64,000 bases of DNA, taken from Mytilus trossulus (Eukaryota > Mollusca > Bivalvia > Mytilida > Mytilidae). The translations under genes and the position numbers were made by a program. Below the pieces are notes generated by a model that worked only from the letters and a program-made list of their open reading frames with translations, ran no database searches and was not told the origin of the DNA. This document shows, piece after piece, positions 23,401 through 32,400 of the stretch (the stretch's first letter is position 1; each line of letters starts with the position of its first letter). The stretch covers positions 74,708,682-74,772,681 of the forward strand of contig NC_086386.1 in the NCBI RefSeq assembly GCF_036588685.1, given 5' to 3'.

Positions 23401-26400
23401 TAATGGTTTATTGCCTATAATTTTTAGATGGTTTATTGCCTTTAATTTTCAGATTTTCATCCGTTTTATCCATTACGCTTCCGTTAGGTGTCCGTTTTAT
23501 CCGGTACTCGTCCGTTGGATGTACGTTCGACGTCCGTTCTGTCCGGACATATCCGTTTCGCGTACGTTCAAGGTCCGTTGTGTGTCCGTTACACCAACGG
23601 ACTCCCAATGGATAAAAAATTTGTCAACGGATAACTTATTTTTTATCCGTTAGGCGTCCGTTAGAGCTATCCGGTAAGGTGTGACCGAGGCTTTATGCAT
23701 CCGTTACGCGTCCGTTTTATTCGGTCAGTACATCAACGGATTCCCAACGGATAACAATTTTGTCAACGGACAACTTTTATTTTCATCCGTTAGGCGTCCG
23801 TTTGTGCTATCCGGTAAGGTGTGACCGAGGCTTTACATTTCATCGTAAACTTTGAATTTTAAAATTGTTTAAGACGTTTTTATAATTAAAACTTGCTTTT
23901 ACATTCCAGGCAGACATATTTAATGACCAACTGATGGTAGCACTTGAACCAGAAGCAGCCTCGGTCCTGTGTAGATATACGTCAGACGCATCTGGACAAA
24001 GTATATTCACATCCGGGTCAAAATACATGGTTGTGGATCTTGGAGGTCAGTAAGGGGATGAACAATTCCGAATTGTATGACGAAATCACTTTTTTTTTAT
24101 TATTAGACCTCGGTCTATTAAATCAAAGCTAGAATATATAAGCCATTAAAGTAATCGTGTCTTCCCCTTCGTACATTGCAATTGACCTTATTTTTGGAAA
24201 ACTTTTCGGGCTTAGGCCAAAACGTCTGTAACCGTTATCATAATTTTTACCTCACCTGGCCCTGGGCTAAGTGAGCTTTTCTCATCATTTGGCGTCCGTC
24301 GTCCGTCGTCGTCGTCGTTAACTTTTACAAAAATCTTCTCCTCTGTACTACTGGGCCAAATTTAACCAAACTTGGCCACAATCATCAATGGGGTATCTAG
24401 TTTAAAACATGTGACCCGGCCAACCAACCAAGATGGCCGCCATGGCTAAAAATAGAACATAGGGGTAAAATGTATTTTTTAAGCTTATAACTCTGAAACC
24501 AAAGCATTTAGAGCAAATATGACAGGGTAAAATTGTCAATCAGGTCAAGGTCAATCTCCCCTGAAATTGTCAGATGAATCCGACAACCGGTTGTTGGGTT
24601 GCTGCCCCTGAATTGATAATTTTTAGGAAATTTTGCCGCTTTTGGTTATTATCTTAAATATTATTATAGATAGAAATAAACTTCACAGCTATAATGTTCA
24701 GCAAAGTAAGATCTACAAAAAAGTCAACATGACAAAATTGTCAGTTGACCCCTTAAGGAGTTATTTCCCTTTATACTCATTTTTACCAATTTTTCGTCAA
24801 TTTTTGTAAATTTTTACAAACTTCTCCTCTGAAACTACAGGGCCAAATTTATCCACAATCATTATTAGGGTATCTAGTTTTAAAAATGTGTGCGGTGATC
24901 CAGCCAACCAATCAACATGGACACCATTGCTAAAAATAGAACATAGGGATAAAATGTAGATGTTGGCTTATATTATAACGCTGAAACCAAACCATTCTGA
25001 CAGGGGTTAATTTGTTGATCAAGTCAATATCTATCTGCTATGAAATTTTCAGTTGAATTTGGACAACTGGTTGTTGGGTTGCTGCCCCCTAATTGGTAAT
25101 TTTAAAGAAATTGTCGGTTTTTGGTTATTATCTTGAATACTATTATACATAGAGACAAACTGTAAACAGCAATAATGTTCAACAAAGTTAGATCTAATAA
25201 AAAGTCAACATAAACACAATAGTCAGATGACCCCTTAAGGAGTTATTGCCCTTTATAGTCAATTTTTAACAATTTTCATTCATTTGGTAATTTTTTGTAA
25301 ATTTTTTAAAAATCTTTTCCTTAGATAGAGAAAAATGTAAGTAGCAAGAACGTTCAGTAAAAGTAAGATCTACAAACACATCACCATCACAAAAATCCTT
25401 CTGTGTCCATTGTTTAATATGCACATAGACCAAGGTGAGCGACACAGGCTCTTTATAGCCTCTAGTATTATATTTTATACGTGTGTGCATCCTCTTAAGA
25501 CATTGAGTCATGTTGATTACATTTAAACCTTTCATCTCAGAGTCATAAGAACTGGTTATGAAGGAAAATGTGCGTGTCCGAGTCTTACCTTTATCAAAAC
25601 GAAATAGAGGAAGCGCAGTTTATAAAAGTCTATGTTCGAAAAAAGGATTTATAATTATCATAGATATGTATTAGGGCCCCGCCTAAAAGGCGGGTCGCCC
25701 TATAGTGATCAGTCTGTCCGTCCGTCCGTCCGTAACACTTTCGTGTCCGCTCCATATCTAGAGAACCATAATGATTTCATACTTTATACTTTACATGTAT
25801 ATTGTAACGTGATCGAGGGGAGGTCAATACCGACACAGACGGACGGACATAGCCATCTATGGCACGACAATATATCCTGTGGTAAATTCCCAGTAACTAA
25901 ATAATACGGTATTTATATATACAAGTTTATTAGCAAATGTACATTACTTCAGGCACATTGACAAAGTCAGCTACAAAGTTTAAACATATAAACTTTAAAT
26001 ACAAGTCCTCCAGAATCTAACTGATTCAAGACTTCAAGGAATACACATCCTTACGGTATCACAGCTGATACACAATCTGCCAGTCTCTTGACTAACTGAC
26101 CTTATAATAGAGTTTAATTACTTCATCTCTAGACAAACAAAATAGGCATAGCTAATTTTATTACCCTACACACAAGGACATCTTTCTGGTCTTAATCACA
26201 TCTGACTGTTCAACTTTAACTGCAGATAATTAACTAGCAACTTGTCAAATTAGCCTTGCGTCATTAATTTTCTCTGTACACAAATAAACAGTTATAAAGC
26301 CAAACTAACTAGAGGTCAATATTTACAAAACATTAAAATATTACATTGCCTCCTTCTTTGAAAAACATGTGTCTCACATGTAAACAAAAATAACTTTAAC

Positions 26401-29400
26401 TTATCAAAGTATGGAAGACCACTTTTCAAAAATAAAACAAAAACATATGCAATAAAAAATATACACGAAAAATCAAAATATATCAAAAAATAATTTCAAC
26501 ATTTAAATAATAAACTAAATCAAAATAACTCAATCATAATCATGAAAACATGCAATGTTCATTTCAATTTTAAATGTTCATAATTTTTAACAAAGTTCTA
26601 ATCAGGCACGTATCTGTTGGGTGGACGTTTCACACGATGTCCGCGACCGTATTCAATATTGTCAGTTGGAAAATTGGACATATCGCACTGTTCATTTTCA
26701 CTCAATTCAATGTCAGACTCAATGTTAGTTTCTTCGATTGCGGTAGCGTGAGACTCGGTGTCTCTTTGAGTTACAGTTTTAATTAGCCAATTGTCAAAAT
26801 CTCCATGATATGGTTTAAGTCTGTTGTAATGAACAACTCTAGGTTTTGACGATTCCAACTTTTGAATGCGGTATACTAAGTCACTAATACTGTTTATAAT
26901 AAGATAAGGTCCATCCCAATTACACTGTAGTTTCGGACTAATCCCAACTTTTCTCTTTGGATCGTGTAACCATACGGCGTCTCCAACAGAATACGGTTTA
27001 AAATTAACTTTATAGTCATAATACCATTTCTGTTTATCACTGGCATTATTAATGTTTTCTCGCGCAAATTCATGTACATTGTCTAAATATGTTCTTATTT
27101 GCATCACATAATCCGGGAGGTTATCAAAATTCTCATTATTACTAACAGTTCCGTATAACAAGGCAATTGGATGTCTTACATCACGCCCGAATAACATCAC
27201 ATTCGGTGAGTATTTAGTCGTGTCATGTTCCGCGCTACGATATGCCATCATCTGTAATGGAAGTAGAACATCCCAGTTCTTCTGATCTTTATTTACGCAT
27301 GTAGCTAGCATTGCTTCCATCGTTGCGTTGTATCGCTCCACCATTCCATCAGATTGTGGATGAAGTGCAGTAGTTCTCGTTTTATCCACTCCTAGGAGTT
27401 TGCACAGTTCACGGAAAAGTCTTGATTCAAAGTTTGTACCTTGGTCCGTGTGAATCTGCATTGGTACACCATAATGCGTTACAAATTGTTCAACAAACAC
27501 TTGCGCTATAGTCTCTGCTTCCTGATCAGGCAATGCGTATGCCTCTACCCATTTCGAAAAATAATCCTGGATAACTAGTACGTATCTGTTATTCCGTTCA
27601 GAGAGCGGTAATGGTCCCATTATGTCCATAGCAACTCTTTCCATAACAGCTCCCACATTATATGTTTTCATTGGCGCTCTTAACGTTTTATGAGGTCTTT
27701 TACGTGAACCACATTGATGACATCGACGGCACCATTCTTTGACATCTTCTCCAACGCCTGGCCAATACAATCGTTCTCTTATTCGTCCTAGCGTTTTGTT
27801 AACTCCCAAATGTCCAGCTGTTACGGCATCATGTAAATTTGTTAGAATGTCCGTTTTAAAACTATCTGGAACCACTAGTTGCCACGAAATTTTCTTTCCT
27901 GTGTCGTCTTCCCATCTCCTGTATAAGATGTCACTTCGTATTTCAAGTCGTTTCCATTGTGACCATAATGCCTTCACAACAACGCTTTCCGAACAGATTT
28001 CATGCCAAGTAGGTTTATGATCACTATTCTCCATCAAATTGATAATCAATTCTAAATTTTTATCCTCCCGTTGTGCACATTTTATTTCACTATCAGATAA
28101 ACCATTAATCCAACTATTTGAGTTTGACACATTAGATTTACTATCGCTAATAACATTACACTGTGTGCTAGATACACCATATTTCAATTCTACTTTTTCA
28201 CAGTGTGAACAATCTAAACACGGCCTTCTCGATAAACTATCTGCATTTGAATGTTTTAATCCAGGCCTATGCACAATTTCAAAGTTGTAGGTTCCTAATA
28301 CTTCCAACCATCGCGCCAACTGCCCCTCTATATCCTTGAATTTAGTAATCCAGCGCAATGAACTATGATCAGTTCGAACAGTAAATTTTCTTCCATAAAG
28401 ATAGCAATGAAAGTGTTTGATGCTGCTAATCACCGCAAGAAGTTCCTTTCTTGTAGTACAGTAATTAATTTCGGATTTAGATAACGCTCGACTGTAATAC
28501 GCAATAACCTTTTCATGACCATTTTGAACTTGCGAAATCACTGCACCTAGCGCAGAATTACTACAGTCAGTGTCAAGTATAAACTCCAAACCAGACGGAT
28601 CCGGATACGCTAAAATCGGCGGACTAGAAAGTTTTGATTTCATGATGTTGAATGCTTCTTCACATAGATCGGTCCATTCAAACAATGTCTGCTTCTCAGT
28701 AAGCTTATTCAATGGTCGAGCATATTTTGCAAAATCAAAGATAAATCGGCGGTAATACGAGCATATTCCAAGAAAGGCCCTTACTTCTTTTACTGTTGTC
28801 GGTCTAGGCCAATTACTGATGGCCTCAGTCTTTGACGGATCAGCGCGAACACCATCTTTAGAAACAACATGTCCCAGGTAGTTAACACTCTTTTGAAACA
28901 ACGTGCATTTCTTTGGATTAAGTTTTAACCCTGCCATACGCAAACGGTCAAACACTTGCTGAAGTCTCTGTAATGTAGATTCAAATTCTGTTCCAAAGAC
29001 AATAATATCATCTAAGTATACCAAACAAGTTTTCCATGATAAACCTTTTAAAACTTTGTTCATTAGTCTCTCAAACGTTGCAGGTGCGTTACAAAGACCC
29101 ATTGGCATCACTTTGAATTGATATAGGCCATTTTCTGTCACAAAGGCAGTTTTCTCACGGTCGTTTTCATCACATTTTACTTGAAAATAACCACTTTGAA
29201 GATCAAGTACATGGAACCATTCTGCTCCGGACAATGCATCTAGTTTATCATCTATACGAGAAACCGGAAATGAATCTTTCTTTGTGATATCATTGAGCTT
29301 GCGATAGTCCAAACATATCCGCGTAGAACCATCTTTCTTTCTTACAAGGACTAAGGGTGATGACCATGGGCTCTCAGACGGTTCAATGATGTCACTGCGC

Positions 29401-32400
29401 AACATGTTATCAATCTGAGAAGCTAGTTCGGATCTTTGAGCAAACGGCAATCGGCGCGGTTTTTGACGAATCGGGTCTGTATTTTGAGTATTAATTTTAT
29501 GCGTTACAACATCGGTACGTCCTATATCCCACTTATCTTTGGCAAATACACTCTGATTTATCAAAAGTAAGGCTCTGAGTCTTTCTCTCTGGTTTTCATT
29601 TAAATGTACGCATGAGCTTGTATATAAACTAGATAAATGTTCAGGAATATCTTCTGTTGACAGTTCTTGAGAACAAACTGACTCATTAAGTACAGTTACT
29701 GCTTCACATGTCGCAGCAATTGAATTTGCATATACTTTAATAGACTTATCTGTTGCGTTCAATACTCGCATCGGAACAACATCTGATGACGAATTCACTA
29801 CTGCTTTAGCCAACATGAGCTGATGCTTCTCCACAAATTTATCTGAAGCTACTAACATACTACAATCTGGAGCATAACCAATATCAATAAATTTCCCCGG
29901 AATAATCTGCTCGACACCTGGCGGAATAACTGTTGTTTCTGACACAGCAACCCGACAACATCGCACACCTTGTGTATTTAATACTGCACACGATATATGT
30001 TCTTTGTTAACAGTCATTGTATTGTTAGCTACATCAATGCAACACATATTTTGTTTCATGAAGTCATAACCAATTATACCGTTTATATCTGCATCTATAT
30101 CTGCTACCCACACATCGTGTGTGAGAAGTGTCCTTCCGATCTCCACGTTCATTTGACCTATTCCTTTCACTTTAACTAGTTTACCATCTGCAAGTTTCAT
30201 GTTTGTATGTGCTGGTCGCAATACGACTTTGTTTACATCGGACAGAGAATCGTATACCTTACTATTCAATATTGTCACATTTGCACCTGTATCTACTAAA
30301 CATTGAATGATTTTACCTTGAAATTTTCCAGAAATATACATTCCTCCATCGCCACTCGCTACACGACCGGTTCTCACTCTCTCTTTTTGTTGATAATTTC
30401 TGTTACTTTTGTCATATTTAGGACAATTTCTTCTAATATGGCCTGTCTCTCCACAAGTCCAACATCCTCGTTTTCCCGGCTTGTTGTTATTGTTGTTAAA
30501 TCCGTGTCTCTGTTGACTCATATCGCTCTTCATAAACTGAAGCTCACGTCGAAGATCTTCTACCACATCAGTAAGTGTTTTAATTTGACCAGACACTTCT
30601 GAATTTTCCGTAATAGCAAAATTTCGAACACTTGAAGGTTTGTCCCTTTGTTTATCCGCAATATAAAAAGCCTCAAGCTCAACAGCCAACTTAACTGCAT
30701 CATCGAGTGTCTTTGGGTGAGCTTGGTGTATGCGCAACCGTGTATCCGCGTCATCTAACATGTCTAATGCATCAATGAAATGATATCGGCTCAACATCTC
30801 TTGAAGTTCCTGTTGAGCTTTGGGATATGCTTTACGGCTTAATCTCTTGATATGTTGCGCCAATTCGGGCAATTCCTGATCTCTTCTTTTACGGATATTC
30901 TTAAGCTGCACACGGAAAAGCTCTGTTCTGTTTTCGGTTCCAAATCTACTTGTTAATGCTGAACATATCGATTGATAATCTTTACGCTTTATCGGATCAA
31001 TATCGGCTAAAACACTTTGCGCATTCCCACTTAGACTTGTCGCAAGAAACATTGCTTTCTGATTATCCGTCCAACAATTTAATTCGGATATCATTTCAAA
31101 TCCTATTCCTGTATCCATTGATACTTTAGGTCTTGCACCTCCGAAATAAATTTCTCTATCAGAAGAATCACGTTTATCCATTGTATAACAATTTAATAAC
31201 AGCTACTTTATTTACGCACACAAGACATATATTTTATTCCATTTGCTATAATCCTCTCACACAAAATAATCGGAATATTATTATAAATCCACTGAATATA
31301 ATTAATCCATGTTAATATATTATCCCACCGCTGCCACCAAAAAATGTAACGTGATCGAGGGGAGGTCAATACCGACACAGACGGACGGACATAGCCATCT
31401 ATGGCACGACAATATATCCTGTTGTAAATTCCCAGTAACTAAATAATACGGTATTTATATATACAAGTTTATTAGCAAATGTACATTACTTCAGGCACAT
31501 TGACAAAGTCAGCTACAAAGTTTAAACATATAAACTTTAAATACAAGTCCTCCAGAATCTAACTGATTCAAGACTTCAAGGAATACACATCCTTACGGTA
31601 TCACAGCTGATACACAATCTGCCAGTCTCTTGACTAACTGACCTTATAATAGAGTTTAATTACTTCATCTCTAGACAAACAAAATAGGCATAGCTAATTT
31701 TATTACCCTACACACCAGGACATCTTTCTGGTCTTAATCACATCTGACAGTTCAACTCTAACTGCAGATAATTAACTAGCAACTTGTCAAATTAGCCTTG
31801 CGTCATTAATTTTCTCTGTACACAAATAAACAGTTATAAAGCAAAACTAACTAGAGGTCAATATTTACAAAACATTAAAATATTACAATATTAACCACCA
31901 CCAGAGGGCGTGTCATGATGTATGTACAACTTCCTAGGTCAAAGGTCAAGGTAAAAAAACTTTGGTTTCAGTTGACAACCCTGTATCCTGTGGTGAAGAT
32001 CGTGTCCGCTCTATATCTTGAGAACCATTATGATTTCAAAGTTTATACTTGACATCAATTTTAACCAACACCAGAGGGTGAGTCATGATGTATGTACAAC
32101 TTCCTAGGTCAAAGGTCAAGGTCAAAAACTTTGGTTTCAGTTGACAACCCTGTGTTCTTTGGTGAAGATTGTGTCCGCTCCATATCTAGATAACCGTTAT
32201 GATTTTATACTTAATACTAAACATGATTATTAACCAACACCAAAGGGTGTGTCATGATGTATGTACAACTTCCTAGGTCAAAGGTCAAGGTCAAAAACTT
32301 TGGTTTCAGTTGACAACCCCGTGTCCTGTGATGAAGATCGTGTCCGCTCCATAATTTCTAAGTTTATACTTGTCATCCATTTTAACCACCACCAGAGGGC

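Larger units (their letters stand above)
20304..23832. mobile_element. Outer Harbinger-type foldback element (CCGTT family)
   Basis: Left end AGCCTCGGTCACACCTTACC after TAA (20301-20303); right end GGTAAGGTGTGACCGAGGCT before TTA (23833-23835). The two 3-bp flanks are both TWA but not identical, so one base has changed or the pairing is imperfect. Arms consist of scores of CGTCCGTT/AACGGACG words. It has been split twice: by the tandem-unit repeat 20360-22220 and by a second copy of itself, 22933-23692. It fills much of gene B intron 2. No coding sequence of its own is visible. Confidence 0.75.
25803..31887 (-). mobile_element. Ty3/gypsy LTR retrotransposon, near-intact
   Basis: A 6.1-kb element in antisense to gene B: 543-bp LTRs at both ends, a tRNA-Leu primer-binding site, a single gag-pol frame (26598-31181) and a polypurine tract. 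ATAT flanks both sides (25799-25802 and 31888-31891), giving a 4-bp target duplication (5 bp if the terminal T is shared). The LTRs differ at only about five or six positions by eye, so insertion was recent. It sits inside the GGGCCCCGC element within intron 3 of gene B. Confidence 0.95.

Noticed and set aside
22219-23653. Open frames in the CCGTT element
   Set aside because: Projections of the repeated CGTCCGTT word on both strands; no protein family similarity.
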